Assembly: GCF_007362955.1 (NCBI RefSeq)
Contig: NZ_CP041696.1
Location: forward strand, 3,224,001 to 3,288,000
DNA: 64,000 nt
Direction: 5' to 3'
Origin: Lysinibacillus fusiformis
Lineage (GTDB): Bacteria; Bacillota; Bacilli; Bacillales_A; Planococcaceae
This document shows positions 1-9,589 of the stretch, one piece after another; the first letter of the stretch is position 1; each line of letters opens with the position of its first letter. The position numbers and the translations under genes are program-made. The notes beneath the pieces are model-generated. The model saw only the letters and a program-made list of their open reading frames with translations. It had not been told where the DNA came from and did not search any database.

Positions 1-945
1 CGAGGACGACCAATGACGGAAAATAATCGTAAACAGGCGCTTGTATTAGCAGGTAGTGAAGTGCTGGCAAACCATCATGGTATGGCTCCTGGTATGATAC
101 TGACGAAGGATGAACGTACTTATATTCTACTTCCTGGTCCTCCCAAAGAACTTGAACCAATGTTCCAATTTGAAGCAAAACCTAAGCTTGGTGCGATGCT
201 CAATGATGGTGGAGTAATTGTGTCTCACGTGATGCGCTTTTATGGCATCGGCGAAGCTGAGCTAGAGGTTAGCGTGCAAGACATTCTTGATACACAGACA
301 AATCCAACCATTGCACCACTCGCATCTGACGGTGAAGTCACATTGCGTGTTACAGCGAAGGCAGAAACAGAAGGTAAAGCCCGACAGCTTATTGCATCGA
401 AAGTGGCTGAAATCCAGGCGATTGTTGGAGACTATCAATATGGCATTGATGATGATTCTCTTGCCTCTAAGACGGTGGAGATGCTGTTAGATAATAAATT
501 AACAATTTCTGCGGCTGAGAGCTTAACAGCAGGTTTATTTCAGTCAGAGCTGGCTGAGATTCCAGGGGTAGGTACTGCGCTCATTGGTGGCCTTGTCACT
601 TATACAGAAGAGGCAAAGGTGAAGCAACTTGGTATCTCACAGGAATTATTAGATACGCATGGCATTGTAAGTAGTGAATGTGCTGCAGCGATGGCCAGCA
701 CTGTACGTGAGAAGTTCGGTACAACTATTGGTATTGGTCTTACGGGTGCTGCAGGCCCGACAGCACATGACCACCAACCCGTAGGAACGGTTTGGATTGG
801 GATTGCTATTGGTGACGAAGATCCAATAACGTATTTATTACATTTATCGGGTATGCGCAATACGAATCGTTTGCGTGCGGTGAAGTTTACATGTCATTAC
901 TTAATGCACCAATTGGAAGAACGAGGCTATATGAAACGTTACTAA
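1..945 (+). CDS. cinA: CinA family protein, C-terminal part (5' end outside window)
   Basis: The reading frame is open from base 1, and the first in-window residues (RGRPMTENNRKQA) belong to the interior of CinA, so the true start lies upstream. The first part is the end of the MoaB/MogA-like domain (PGPPKELEPMF motif). It is followed by the CinA C-terminal nicotinamide-nucleotide amidase domain, with the AAESLTAGLF and IGLTGAAGP motifs. In Bacillus, cinA sits directly upstream of recA and is linked to competence and NMN deamidation. The same order is seen here, and a terminator separates the two genes. The assignment is firm; only the N-terminus is missing. Confidence 0.93.
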   Translation, partial: RGRPMTENNRKQALVLAGSEVLANHHGMAPGMILTKDERTYILLPGPPKELEPMFQFEAKPKLGAMLNDGGVIVSHVMRFYGIGEAELEVSVQDILDTQTNPTIAPLASDGEVTLRVTAKAETEGKARQLIASKVAEIQAIVGDYQYGIDDDSLASKTVEMLLDNKLTISAAESLTAGLFQSELAEIPGVGTALIGGLVTYTEEAKVKQLGISQELLDTHGIVSSECAAAMASTVREKFGTTIGIGLTGAAGPTAHDHQPVGTVWIGIAIGDEDPITYLLHLSGMRNTNRLRAVKFTCHYLMHQLEERGYMKRY

Positions 946-962
946 ATAGAAGTCAAAATTAG

Positions 963-998
963 AAATTTGGGTAGAGAAAACATACCCAAATTTTTATT
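963..998 (+). terminator. Rho-independent terminator after cinA
   Basis: An 11-bp perfect inverted repeat (AAATTTGGGTA at 963-973, TACCCAAATTT at 983-993) is followed by a T-rich tail. It separates cinA from the recA promoter. Confidence 0.85.
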
Positions 999-1010
999 TT
1001 GGAGAAAAAT

Positions 1011-1024
1011 CGAATAAATGTTCG
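1011..1024 (+). promoter_or_regulatory. LexA (SOS) box upstream of recA
   Basis: CGAATAAATGTTCG matches the Gram-positive LexA/DinR consensus CGAACNNNNGTTCG with one mismatch (T for C at position 5). It lies 8 bp upstream of the recA -35 element, the expected place for SOS repression of recA. Confidence 0.85.
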
Positions 1025-1032
1025 CTTTTTTC

Positions 1033-1061
1033 TTGCGTGTTTTCTCAAAAACAAGTATAGT
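1033..1061 (+). promoter_or_regulatory. recA sigma-A promoter
   Basis: TTGCGT (1033-1038) and TATAGT (1056-1061) are separated by exactly 17 bp. They lie downstream of the LexA box and 45 bp upstream of the recA start. Confidence 0.8.
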
Positions 1062-1105
1062 AGAGATAGACAAAAACAGTGAACAGTTTCGAAGGAGGAA
1101 AAACA

Positions 1106-2173
1106 ATGAGTGATCGTAAAGCTGCCTTAGAACAGGCGTTAAAGCAAATTGAAAAGAATTTTGGGAAAGGTTCTATCATGAAGCTTGGCGAAAAAACAGA
1201 TTTAGAAATAGCAACATCTTCAAGTGGTTCGCTAGCACTTGATGCAGCATTAGGTGTTGGTGGTTATCCTCGTGGACGTATTATTGAAGTATATGGCCCA
1301 GAATCATCAGGTAAAACAACAGTTGCCTTACATGCAATTGCGGAAGTACAAGCTTCAGGTGGGCAGGCAGCATTTATCGATGCTGAGCACGCATTAGACC
1401 CAATCTATGCTCAAAAATTAGGTGTTAACATTGACGAATTATTATTATCGCAACCAGATACTGGCGAACAAGCGCTTGAAATTGCAGAAGCATTAGTACG
1501 CAGTGGTGCTATCGATATCATCGTTATTGACTCAGTAGCAGCATTAGTGCCAAAAGCGGAAATCGAAGGTGATATGGGTGATTCGCACGTTGGTTTACAA
1601 GCGCGATTAATGTCTCAGGCTTTACGAAAGCTTTCTGGCGCTATCAATAAATCAAAAACTATTGCCATCTTCATTAACCAAATTCGTGAAAAAATTGGTG
1701 TCATGTTCGGGAACCCAGAAACAACTCCTGGTGGTCGTGCGCTTAAATTCTACAGCTCTGTTCGTTTAGAAGTACGTCGTGCAGAAGCTATTAAACAAGG
1801 CAATGACATTATGGGTAACCGTACGAAAATTAAAATTGTGAAAAACAAAGTAGCACCACCATTCCGTACAGCTGAAGTTGATATTATGTACGGTGAAGGC
1901 ATTTCAAAAGAGGGCGAGACAGTCGATTTAGGTGTTGAGCTAGACATCGTGCAAAAAAGCGGCTCTTGGTATGCATATGGTGATGAGCGTCTAGGACAAG
2001 GCCGTGAAAATGCAAAACAATACTTAAAAGAAAACTCTGCTGTCCTAGATGATATTGCTAATAAAATCCGTGCTTCCTACGGTATTGCTTCATCTGCTTA
2101 TACAATTGCAGCACATGATGAAGACGAGGAAGTGGATGAAGAATTAATGCTTCTTCTTGAAGAAGAAAAATAA
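1106..2173 (+). CDS. recA: Recombinase RecA
   Basis: RecA forms ATP-dependent filaments on single-stranded DNA, catalyses strand exchange and triggers LexA self-cleavage. The 355-residue product starts [20 protein letters not shown]. It carries the Walker A motif GPESSGKTT, Walker B ([10 protein letters not shown]), the L2 region ([16 protein letters not shown]) and an acidic C-terminal tail. The ATG at 1106 is preferred to an in-frame ATG 27 bases upstream because GAAGGAGG (1091-1098) sits at ideal distance and the product then matches the usual family length. It is monocistronic: a LexA box and promoter lie upstream and a strong terminator downstream. Confidence 0.98.
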   Translation: MSDRKAALEQALKQIEKNFGKGSIMKLGEKTDLEIATSSSGSLALDAALGVGGYPRGRIIEVYGPESSGKTTVALHAIAEVQASGGQAAFIDAEHALDPIYAQKLGVNIDELLLSQPDTGEQALEIAEALVRSGAIDIIVIDSVAALVPKAEIEGDMGDSHVGLQARLMSQALRKLSGAINKSKTIAIFINQIREKIGVMFGNPETTPGGRALKFYSSVRLEVRRAEAIKQGNDIMGNRTKIKIVKNKVAPPFRTAEVDIMYGEGISKEGETVDLGVELDIVQKSGSWYAYGDERLGQGRENAKQYLKENSAVLDDIANKIRASYGIASSAYTIAAHDEDEEVDEELMLLLEEEK

Positions 2174-2220
2174 AAAATACATCGTTCTTGCGCTACTGAG
2201 TGAGAACGATGTATTTTTTT
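2174..2220 (+). terminator. recA terminator
   Basis: A 15-bp perfect stem (2174-2188 with 2203-2217) with a 14-nt loop runs into a T tract directly after the recA stop codon. Confidence 0.9.
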
Positions 2221-2506
2221 GCTTTCATTATTATTGTACGTGTCATTATCTGTAGAAATGTGCGATATTTTTTTTGCATTAGACCTTTAGTAAGTAAAGA
2301 AAGATGTTTTGATGGGTAGCGTAAAATGGTATGCTGTTCATCACACGCAATTTAAAAATAAAGAATTAAAACCTTTGCACTGCTAATCCAAATTATTAAT
2401 CAATAACAGGATTTATAACTAGCACAAAAGTATCAGGTAATAACTTCTCCTTATGGATATCACTTACTTTTTTTCTTGTTCGAGGCGAACAGGTGACCGT
2501 CTATCC

Positions 2507-2535
2507 TTGACAGAGCTAAAAGCTAGATATACAAT
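2507..2535 (+). promoter_or_regulatory. Candidate sigma-A promoter for the rny leader
   Basis: TTGACA (2507-2512) and TACAAT (2530-2535) have a 17-bp spacer, close to consensus. It would start a transcript near 2542, giving rny a leader of about 410 nt that contains the folded region at 2600-2935. The 2221-2506 stretch before it shows no gene or other site that I can support. Confidence 0.65.
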
Positions 2536-2599
2536 TAAATATGTATAATTTCTGAATTATGACTTTGAAATAGGCAGTACATTTTATCTTCATTCAGTG

Positions 2600-2935
2600 C
2601 AAGACTCCCACCTCTGAAGGTGGTGAGATGAATGCGGTTGTGGTTCCTTTTAGTGGATGTTCAAACACCTACTGAAATAGAGGAACTCAGTCTAAGAACA
2701 CCACGTCCTGTGGCAACGACTGAGTGACCAACATTATGTTGGCCCAAAGCCTCCAGCGGATGTCACGGATTTTGAAATGAACGAATATAAGGATGTTAGC
2801 CTAAAATTTTCGCATCCTGCGAAAACGGCTAACTGATCTGCATCGTGCAGACCTAAGCATAATTCAAAATCCGGACGCAATTACGCCAAGGCGAAATGGA
2901 TGTATGCGCCGACTGAAACTGTATTACCCAAATAG
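2600..2935 (+). ncRNA. Large structured RNA upstream of rny (unassigned; HEARO/omega-RNA-like or rny leader)
   Basis: A dense set of mutually compatible helices is visible. These are CTCCCACC/GGTGGTGAG (2605-2627), GTTCCT/AGGAAC (2643-2648 with 2681-2686), and ACTCAGTC/GACTGAGT (2685-2692 with 2718-2725) enclosing the CCACgtccTGTGG hairpin. CCAACattaTGTTGG follows at 2728-2742. An 11-bp perfect stem CGGATTTTGAA/TTCAAAATCCG (2766-2776 with 2863-2873) closes a multibranch loop. That loop holds GTTAGCC/GGCTAAC topped by TTTTCGCA/TGCGAAAA, plus a TCTGCA/TGCAGA hairpin. A CGCC/GGCG hairpin (2884-2893) comes last. No reading frame explains this. It ends just before the rny ribosome-binding site. 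The first hairpin resembles ends of IS200/IS605-type elements and the overall form recalls HEARO (IscB/IsrB omega) RNAs, but that is a resemblance only. Confidence 0.7.
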
Positions 2936-2952
2936 CAAGAGGAGGTGTTCAT

Positions 2953-4512
2953 ATGGATGGAATTACTATCATCTCCGCTTTGCTTGGACTCATCGTTGGT
3001 GCCGCTGTTAGCTATATCTACATGAAAAAAGTGAATGACTCAAAAATCACTGGTGCTAAACATGTTGCTGAAACAATCGTTGAAGAAGGAAAACGAGAAG
3101 CGGAGGCATTAAAGAAAGAAGCACTACTTGAAGCCAAAGATGAAACTCACAAATTTCGTACTGAAGCCGAAAATGACATTCGTGATCGTCGTTTAGAACT
3201 TCAAAAACAAGAGAACCGTTTATTGCAAAGAGAAGAGAATCTTGATCGCAAGGATGATGCTCTGAATAAGAGAGAAGCTGGCTTAGAGCGTAAGGAACAA
3301 GCTCTTGCCGAAAGACAACAGCATATTGAACAGATGGAAAGCAAAGTGGACGAGCTCGTTGCCGCACAAAAAACAGAGTTAGAGCGTATTTCTGCATTAA
3401 CAAGAGATGAGGCCAAGGCTGTTATCTTAGGTGAGGTAGAAAAAGAGCTCGCAACTGATATTGCTGTGATGACGAAAGAATCTGAAACACGTGCAAAAGA
3501 AGAATCTGATAAAAAAGCACGTGAGATATTATCACTGGCACTGCAACGTTTTGCAGCTGACCACGTAGCAGAAACAACAGTCTCTGTCGTGACTTTGCCA
3601 AATGATGAAATGAAAGGTCGAATTATCGGTCGTGAAGGCCGTAATATCCGAACGCTTGAAACGTTAACAGGTATTGATTTAATCATCGATGATACACCAG
3701 AAGCGGTTATTTTATCTGGTTTTGATCCAATTCGTCGTGAAACGGCTCGATTGGCACTTGAAAAATTGGTACAAGATGGGCGTATTCACCCTGCGCGTAT
3801 CGAGGAAATGGTTGAAAAATCTCGTCGTGAGGTGGATGAACAAATCCGCGAAACAGGGGAACAAACGACATTTGAAATTGGTATTCACAATCTACATCCA
3901 GATTTAATGAAGATTTTAGGGCGCATGAAGTATCGTACAAGTTATGGTCAAAACGTACTAAAACATTCAGTAGAGGTTGCCCATTTAGCTGGTTTACTTG
4001 CAGCTGAACTTGGTGAAGATGTAGCATTGGCTCGTCGTGCAGGCTTATTACATGATATTGGTAAGGCTATTGACCATGAAGTGGAAGGTAGCCACGTCGA
4101 AATTGGTGTAGAACTTGCAACGAAATACAAAGAACATCCGGTCGTTATTAACAGTATCGCTTCTCACCATGGTGATACAGAAGCAACTTCTGTTATTGCG
4201 GTATTAGTGGCTGCAGCTGACGCATTATCAGCAGCGCGTCCAGGGGCTCGTAGTGAGACACTTGAAAACTATATCCGCAGACTTGAAAAATTAGAAGAGA
4301 TTTCTGAAAGCTATGATGGTGTCGAAAAATCATTTGCTATCCAAGCAGGTCGTGAAATTCGAATTATCGTACAACCTGAAAAAATTGACGATTTAGCTTC
4401 ACATCGTCTAGCACGCGATATTCGTAAGCGAATAGAGGACGAGCTTGACTATCCAGGACATATTAAAGTAACAGTTATTCGTGAAACACGTGCTGTGGAG
4501 TATGCCAAATAG
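2953..4512 (+). CDS. rny: Ribonuclease Y
   Basis: This membrane-anchored endoribonuclease initiates mRNA decay in Bacillota. The 519-residue protein has one N-terminal membrane helix (about residues 3-24), then a long charged coiled coil (about 30-200). A KH domain around [15 protein letters not shown] follows, then an HD domain with the [10 protein letters not shown] metal motif, and a conserved C-terminus ([10 protein letters not shown]). The start is an ATG behind GAGGAGGTG. In Bacillus, rny is followed by ymdB; here a polysaccharide locus of about 11 kb lies between them. The long folded leader raises the possibility of post-transcriptional control, perhaps by RNase Y itself (inference). 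Confidence 0.97.
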   Translation: MDGITIISALLGLIVGAAVSYIYMKKVNDSKITGAKHVAETIVEEGKREAEALKKEALLEAKDETHKFRTEAENDIRDRRLELQKQENRLLQREENLDRKDDALNKREAGLERKEQALAERQQHIEQMESKVDELVAAQKTELERISALTRDEAKAVILGEVEKELATDIAVMTKESETRAKEESDKKAREILSLALQRFAADHVAETTVSVVTLPNDEMKGRIIGREGRNIRTLETLTGIDLIIDDTPEAVILSGFDPIRRETARLALEKLVQDGRIHPARIEEMVEKSRREVDEQIRETGEQTTFEIGIHNLHPDLMKILGRMKYRTSYGQNVLKHSVEVAHLAGLLAAELGEDVALARRAGLLHDIGKAIDHEVEGSHVEIGVELATKYKEHPVVINSIASHHGDTEATSVIAVLVAAADALSAARPGARSETLENYIRRLEKLEEISESYDGVEKSFAIQAGREIRIIVQPEKIDDLASHRLARDIRKRIEDELDYPGHIKVTVIRETRAVEYAK

Positions 4513-4523
4513 TAAAAAAAATT

Positions 4524-4562
4524 AGAGGCTTCCTTTGACTTAGGTCAAGGGAAGCCTCTTTG
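4524..4562 (+). terminator. rny terminator
   Basis: AGAGGCTTCC (4524-4533) pairs with GGAAGCCTCT (4550-4559), with an inner TTGAC/GTCAA extension, and is followed by TTTG. From here to the convergent gene starting at 4769, only AT-rich sequence is seen. Confidence 0.85.
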
Positions 4563-4768
4563 TGTATAAACAGTACATCATAGATAACAGAATCAATCAA
4601 TTAAATTGTGAAAAGTATACTGTGAATTTGAAATAAAACTTGTTTAAAATGCTGTATTAATTTAAACAGGATTTTTCTCTCTTGTTGATGAATGAAATAA
4701 CTTAATATAGAAATGGATTTTCTATATTAACGGTTATGGATTTCGGGAAAGCTTGTACTAAGGTTAGT

Positions 4769-5476
4769 TTAGGTGTCCATGCTGGCCATCTGATCTAATT
4801 CCAACGGCAAAAAAGCATAGTCCCCGCTTTTAATAATCTCACATTTACGAACTGCAATAGGATGTTTAAACATAGGCCCATCGATTACTGTGGTATGGAA
4901 CTCTCCACCTTCTCCGCAGGGGTCAATACCACGAGCTTCAAGCTCCTTCACGTATTCATGGGTTAATGTTCTCCCTAAATCGTGCTCTCTCATTCCTAAT
5001 GATAAATTAACAGTGACAATGGTCGTGACAAATCCTAGATTTATGAACTCTTCGACAGCTTCGCGATGGTTCATTTCCCATAAAGGCATCCCAAGCTTTA
5101 ATCCAGCATTTTTCGTAACCTTTTCATGCCAACAGCCATGAGCTGGCATATCTAAGTCCCCAGTTACTAACACTTCTGCTCCTTGTTTTTTGGCTTTTTC
5201 TAAAAGGCGCATAAATCCTTTTTCATAATCTGTCCAGCTTGCAGCTGCAGTATATACAGGTAAACCTATAGATTTAGCTTGGGCACGTATGAGTTCAGGA
5301 GGCATGCCATGAGATCTGGAACATTTCCCTTCTTCCTCCAACATGACAATCAGTCCAATTGCTTCTCCAACCATCTTAGCTTTATATAAAGCTAAGACAC
5401 TATCCTTTCCTCCGCTAAATGAAGCTATGAATTTATGCCCGCGAGCACTATTTTTCCAATTCTTTAATTCTGCCAT
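4769..5476 (-). CDS. Dph6-related ATP pyrophosphatase (adenine nucleotide alpha hydrolase-like)
   Basis: This 235-residue protein belongs to the PP-loop ATP pyrophosphatase group that includes archaeal and eukaryotic diphthine-ammonia ligase. The PP-loop signature FSGGKDSVLALYKA lies near residues 19-32. The HGMPPELIRAQA and VTGDLD segments and the C-terminal GEGGEFHTTVIDGP motif are typical of the MJ0570/Dph6 family. Bacteria do not make diphthamide, so the substrate here is unknown; adenylation followed by amidation of some carboxylate is the family-level expectation. It is a single gene on the opposite strand to rny and the polysaccharide genes, with a divergent AT-rich intergenic region upstream. 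Confidence 0.82.
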   Translation of the reverse strand: MAELKNWKNSARGHKFIASFSGGKDSVLALYKAKMVGEAIGLIVMLEEEGKCSRSHGMPPELIRAQAKSIGLPVYTAAASWTDYEKGFMRLLEKAKKQGAEVLVTGDLDMPAHGCWHEKVTKNAGLKLGMPLWEMNHREAVEEFINLGFVTTIVTVNLSLGMREHDLGRTLTHEYVKELEARGIDPCGEGGEFHTTVIDGPMFKHPIAVRKCEIIKSGDYAFLPLELDQMASMDT

Positions 5477-6070
5477 TCATATTTTTCCCCTTTATTCTAA
5501 TGACTTTTTTCACGATACCTGCTATTAGCCATTTTATATAAGATTTCATTGCTCTATTTGTTTGATTTTATCATGATTGGACCTTACAGATAGCATATTA
5601 ATACGTCTCGATACAAATAAATTGAAATTCTGATGATGCAGAAAAAAGAAGATCATCTCAAAGCATGTTACTAAGAGCGTATTTTCTTGAGATCACTAGG
5701 CTTTGACGATTTTCCATTAAAGGATGTGTTGTTGAGCATGAACATAGCAGATAGAAAATAATCCAACCTATAAAAATCAAATTTAAATTTACTGGATAAG
5801 TATCTATGTTCATCAATCTTTTTTCAAAATGGATTCTTTTTATTTATCAGAAAATAAGGTTTGCGAGGTTTTTATGATCAAACTTTATTTTAATGTTACA
5901 TCTATGTGTTCTTTTCTTTGAATAAATAAAAGTCTGTAACAATATACTGGCAAATAAAAGCTTATTGAACGAACCTCCTAAAATTTTTGAATAATGCTTT
6001 TGAAAGTTCAAATAGTTTAGTAGTGCCACATATCATAACTAGCATACGTTTTGACAAGGGGTGAACAACG
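5477..6070. other. AT-rich intergenic region between the Dph6-like gene and the polysaccharide operon
   Basis: No convincing gene is present; short frames here lack ribosome-binding sites and family features. The promoters of the two divergent units must lie here, but I cannot pick one with confidence. A TTGAAT/TATACT pair near 5920-5950 has a 19-bp spacer, which is too long to be persuasive. The 3' end holds AAGGGGTG, the ribosome-binding site of the first polysaccharide gene. Confidence 0.5.
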
Positions 6071-6796
6071 TTGAAAGAGACAATTACATTACAAGATGTA
6101 TTGAAAATAGTACGAAAACATATGCTTTTTATAATGAGTTTTACACTATTCATAGCTTTAGTTACAGCCTTTATTAGTTATTTTATTTTACAGCCTATAT
6201 ATGAAGCCGAAACACAGCTATTAGTCAATCAAAAAAACATAGATCAACCATATATAGGGGTGCAACAGGTTGAGACAGATTTACGATTAATTAATACGTA
6301 TAATATCATCATTAAAAGTCCAGCTATCTTATCTAAGGTCATCAATAAGTTGGATTTGGATTTGACACCAGAAATATTAATGAACCAAATCACTGTTACA
6401 AGTGCCAATAACTCTCAAGTCGTTAATATTAACGTCGAAGATAAGCAAGCGGACCTGGCTGTTGATATTGCGAATACGATAGCAGGCGTGTTTCAAGAGG
6501 AAATTCAAATCTTAATGACTGTTGATAATGTTAATATTTTGTCAGTAGCAAAGTTAGATGAAGAACCTGAGCCAGTAGCGCCGAACACGACTCTCTACAT
6601 CGTGGCAGCCTCATGCATAGGCTTCATCTTGAGTGCAGGTTTCGCAATCATAGTAACGAGCCTCGATACGACGATTAAGACGGAGCAAGATATTGAAGAA
6701 ACGCTAGGGTTACCGATTATAGGACTGATTAGTCAAATTAGTGATGCCAACAATAGGAGCCCTAAGATTGCATCTCGTAAAATGAGGAGGGAGTAA
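6071..6796 (+). CDS. Wzz/CapA-type chain-length regulator, modulator of the tyrosine kinase (YveK/CapA-like)
   Basis: This 241-residue membrane protein has the Wzz layout. Membrane helix 1 is at about residues 17-40, followed by an extracytoplasmic part, a proline-containing PVAPNTTLY segment and membrane helix 2 (about 177-198). A short cytoplasmic tail normally activates the partner BY-kinase. It starts at TTG 6071 behind AAGGGGTG (6056-6063). It is the first gene of a polysaccharide operon, and the stop codon is one base before the start of the kinase gene. By family knowledge it sets polymer length and export together with the kinase and phosphatase. Confidence 0.88.
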   Translation: MKETITLQDVLKIVRKHMLFIMSFTLFIALVTAFISYFILQPIYEAETQLLVNQKNIDQPYIGVQQVETDLRLINTYNIIIKSPAILSKVINKLDLDLTPEILMNQITVTSANNSQVVNINVEDKQADLAVDIANTIAGVFQEEIQILMTVDNVNILSVAKLDEEPEPVAPNTTLYIVAASCIGFILSAGFAIIVTSLDTTIKTEQDIEETLGLPIIGLISQISDANNRSPKIASRKMRRE

Positions 6797-6797
6797 C

Positions 6798-7508
6798 TTG
6801 TTTCAACAAAAAAAAGCAAAAAAGAAAAAGACGAAGCTAATAAAAATGGCTCGAAAGCTTGTGACAGTTGCAAACAGTCATTCTATTGTCTCTGAACAAT
6901 TTCGGACAATCCGTACAAATATTACATTTTCAATGCCTGATAAAGATATAAAAACAATTTTAGTGACCTCTGCAACACCAGGTGAAGGAAAGTCAACAAA
7001 TGTCGCGAATATTGGCGTGGTGTTTGCGCAGGAAGGAAAAAAGATAGTTATTGTGGATGCTGATTTACGTAAGCCAACTATGCATTATACGTTTTTATTG
7101 CAAAATACGAGAGGTCTTTCAAATCTACTCTCAAGGCAATCGGCTATATTAGAAGTTGTAAATCTTACAGATGTTCCTAATCTTTTTGTCTTGACGAGTG
7201 GACCAATTCCACCGAACCCAGCTGAGTTACTCGCTTCTAAAACATTAGATAGTGTGATAGAAGAGTTAAAGAAGGAGTTTGACATCATTATTTTCGATGC
7301 ACCACCAATTTTATCCGTGACGGATGCACAAATTTTAGCCAATAAATGTGATGGCACACTGTTGATTGTTAATAGTGGTGCAGTGGAAAATTCTAGTGTT
7401 ATAAAAGCAAAGGCAAGCCTTGAATCCTCAAAAGCGAATATTTTAGGGGTCGTATTAAATAATTATAAATTACCGCGTAGTCAATACTATGAAGAATATT
7501 ATAGATAG
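6798..7508 (+). CDS. Bacterial tyrosine kinase (BY-kinase), CpsD/CapB/EpsB family
   Basis: This cytoplasmic autophosphorylating kinase controls capsule or exopolysaccharide polymerisation. The 236-residue product shows Walker A (SATPGEGKST, about residues 58-67), Walker A' (IVIVDADLRKP, about 83-93) and Walker B (IIIFDAPP, about 162). A C-terminal tyrosine cluster (SQYYEEYYR) is the expected site of phosphorylation. It starts at TTG 6798 behind GAGGAGGGAG. It pairs with the preceding membrane modulator and the following PHP-type phosphatase, the classical three-gene control module. Confidence 0.93.
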   Translation: MFQQKKAKKKKTKLIKMARKLVTVANSHSIVSEQFRTIRTNITFSMPDKDIKTILVTSATPGEGKSTNVANIGVVFAQEGKKIVIVDADLRKPTMHYTFLLQNTRGLSNLLSRQSAILEVVNLTDVPNLFVLTSGPIPPNPAELLASKTLDSVIEELKKEFDIIIFDAPPILSVTDAQILANKCDGTLLIVNSGAVENSSVIKAKASLESSKANILGVVLNNYKLPRSQYYEEYYR

Positions 7509-7538
7509 CTATAGGATGTAATTGGGGAGTGGAGCACA

Positions 7539-8303
7539 GTGATTGATATGCATAGTCATATTTTATTTAATGTCGATGATGGTCCAGAAAAATTAGAAGA
7601 GTCGCTCAGCATATTTGACCAAGCTGTTGCACAAGGGATTACAGGGATGATTTCAACCTCACATGTTTTACATCCATTATATAATGTCCATTTTGAGATA
7701 GTGAATGAACAAATTAAGCAACTACAGCACGAAATTGAAAGCCGTAACTTGCCATTAAAACTTTACCCAGGACATGAGGTACGTTTGTCAGGGCAGATTT
7801 TAGAGCTTTGTGAAAAAAAGCAGCTACATACATTAGCGCACTCCAATTATTTACTTTTAGAGCTTCCATCTCATTTCATACCCAAGTATACAAAAGAAAT
7901 CATTTACGGTTTACTAACAGCGGGCATCACCCCCATCATTGCACATCCAGAGAGAAATAGAGTGATTGCCGAAAATCCGGGCCATTTAACGCAACTTATA
8001 CGTGAAGGTGCACTTGCTCAAATAACCGCAGGGAGCTTAGCGGGTATGTTCGGAAAGACCGTTCAAAAGCTATCTATAAGATTAGTGCGTTCGAACCTTG
8101 TTCATACATATGGTTCAGATGTGCATAACTTAAAAACACGTCCCTTATTATTTGAAAACGGACTTAGATTTCTGGAAAAACAAAAAGAATTAGAAGCAGT
8201 GGATTGTTTCCTTGAGAATAACAAACGCATTATCAATCACCAGCCTTTACTTTCTTATGAACCAGAAGATACTTTCACAAAAAAATGGTGGAAGTTTTTT
8301 TGA
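7539..8303 (+). CDS. PHP-type protein-tyrosine phosphatase (CpsB/YwqE family)
   Basis: This manganese-dependent phosphatase dephosphorylates the BY-kinase tyrosine tail. The 254-residue PHP protein begins MIDMHSHILFNVDDGP, with metal ligands in the HSH motif. Further conserved metal-binding stretches are GHEVR, HPERN and YGSDVHN. It starts at GTG 7539 behind GGGGAGTGGAG. Its place directly after the kinase gene supports the function. Confidence 0.92.
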   Translation: MIDMHSHILFNVDDGPEKLEESLSIFDQAVAQGITGMISTSHVLHPLYNVHFEIVNEQIKQLQHEIESRNLPLKLYPGHEVRLSGQILELCEKKQLHTLAHSNYLLLELPSHFIPKYTKEIIYGLLTAGITPIIAHPERNRVIAENPGHLTQLIREGALAQITAGSLAGMFGKTVQKLSIRLVRSNLVHTYGSDVHNLKTRPLLFENGLRFLEKQKELEAVDCFLENNKRIINHQPLLSYEPEDTFTKKWWKFF

Positions 8304-8410
8304 AATAAGAAAGACTCGTCCGTATGTAAGGACATAAAACATAATAGAAACCATAAACAAAAAGACGAAATTGTTATAGAAGGGATTAAACATGTAAGGG
8401 GATAGTATAT

Positions 8411-9529
8411 GTGAGAGTGGTTTTCATGAGAAGTAATCCTGTTTCTCCAGATCCAAGGGTCGAAAAGGAAGCACATAGCCTTGTCAAAAATAATTGGCGT
8501 GTCCAAATTTTAGCGTGGGATCGAGACGCTAAGTATAGGGCGAAAGAGCAATTATTAGAACGGACATCTGCAATTAAAATCATAAGATTCGGATTGCCCG
8601 CTACGTATGGAGGCGGTTTTAAAAAAAATCTCTTTCCATTGTTGAAGTTTCAAGTAAAACTACTTCATTGGCTAATTCGAAATAAAAATACGTATGACAT
8701 TATTCATGCTTGCGATTTTGATACGGCACTAGTAGGGACAATATGCGGGAAAATACTTCGAAAAAAAGTCATCTACGATATTTTCGATTCGATTACAGCA
8801 CCATTTAATGGACCAGAGCGTATTGGGAAAATCGTGGGGACTATAGATATTATGCTAATGAACAGAGTGGACGCAGTAATAATTTGTACAGAAAAACGCA
8901 AAGAACAGATTGCTAAATCCTCGCCCAAAAAATTAGAAGTTATTTATAATACCCCGATTTATGTAAATCTAAATGGTGACTTACATTTGAATCCAGACAA
9001 AGTAAAAATAGTTTATGTAGGCATTCTGGCTAGAGAGAGACTTATTCAAGAATTGGTGGAAATAGTTAAGCATACTCCAAACTACGAATTGCATATTGGT
9101 GGGTTTGGAGAGTTTGCGGATGAACTAGCGCAAATTTCACAAGCGCACGATAACATACTATTTTACGGTAAGTTACCCTATGAGAAGACATTAGAATTAG
9201 AAAATAGCTGCGATATTATGACAGCTATCTACGACCCTGAACTTTCTAATCATTATTATGCAGCGCCAAATAAATTTTATGAGGCACTAATGCTCGGTAA
9301 ACCCTTAATAATGGCAAAAAATACAGGTATGTCTGAAGTTGTAGCAGAAAATAATCTTGGCGAACTCATTGATTTTAATAGAGAGAGTCTACAAAAAGCC
9401 ATTGACAGTTTGGTCAAGCGAAGAAACGAGTGGCCAGAAATAGCTCGTAAAATGAAAGAACTTTATGAAGAAAGTTATAGTTGGTGTCAAATGGAAAAGA
9501 GGTTAACGAATCTATATAGGTATTTATGA
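8411..9529 (+). CDS. Glycosyltransferase family 4 (GT-B fold)
   Basis: This 372-residue GT4-type protein adds a sugar to a lipid-linked repeat unit on the cytoplasmic face. The N-terminus RSNPVSPDPRVEKEAHSL is the typical acceptor-side motif of this group. The C-terminal half has KIVYVGIL, the FGEFADEL region and the YAAPNKFYEALMLGKPLI nucleotide-sugar-binding segment. It starts at GTG 8411 behind AAGGGG. The preceding gap of 107 bases shows no terminator, so it is probably in the same operon. The donor sugar cannot be told from sequence. Confidence 0.85.
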   Translation: MRVVFMRSNPVSPDPRVEKEAHSLVKNNWRVQILAWDRDAKYRAKEQLLERTSAIKIIRFGLPATYGGGFKKNLFPLLKFQVKLLHWLIRNKNTYDIIHACDFDTALVGTICGKILRKKVIYDIFDSITAPFNGPERIGKIVGTIDIMLMNRVDAVIICTEKRKEQIAKSSPKKLEVIYNTPIYVNLNGDLHLNPDKVKIVYVGILARERLIQELVEIVKHTPNYELHIGGFGEFADELAQISQAHDNILFYGKLPYEKTLELENSCDIMTAIYDPELSNHYYAAPNKFYEALMLGKPLIMAKNTGMSEVVAENNLGELIDFNRESLQKAIDSLVKRRNEWPEIARKMKELYEESYSWCQMEKRLTNLYRYL

Positions 9530-9589
9530 AACGTTATTTGTAACAGCTAATGAAAATTTACAATAATATTGGATTGCTAGGGGGACTAT

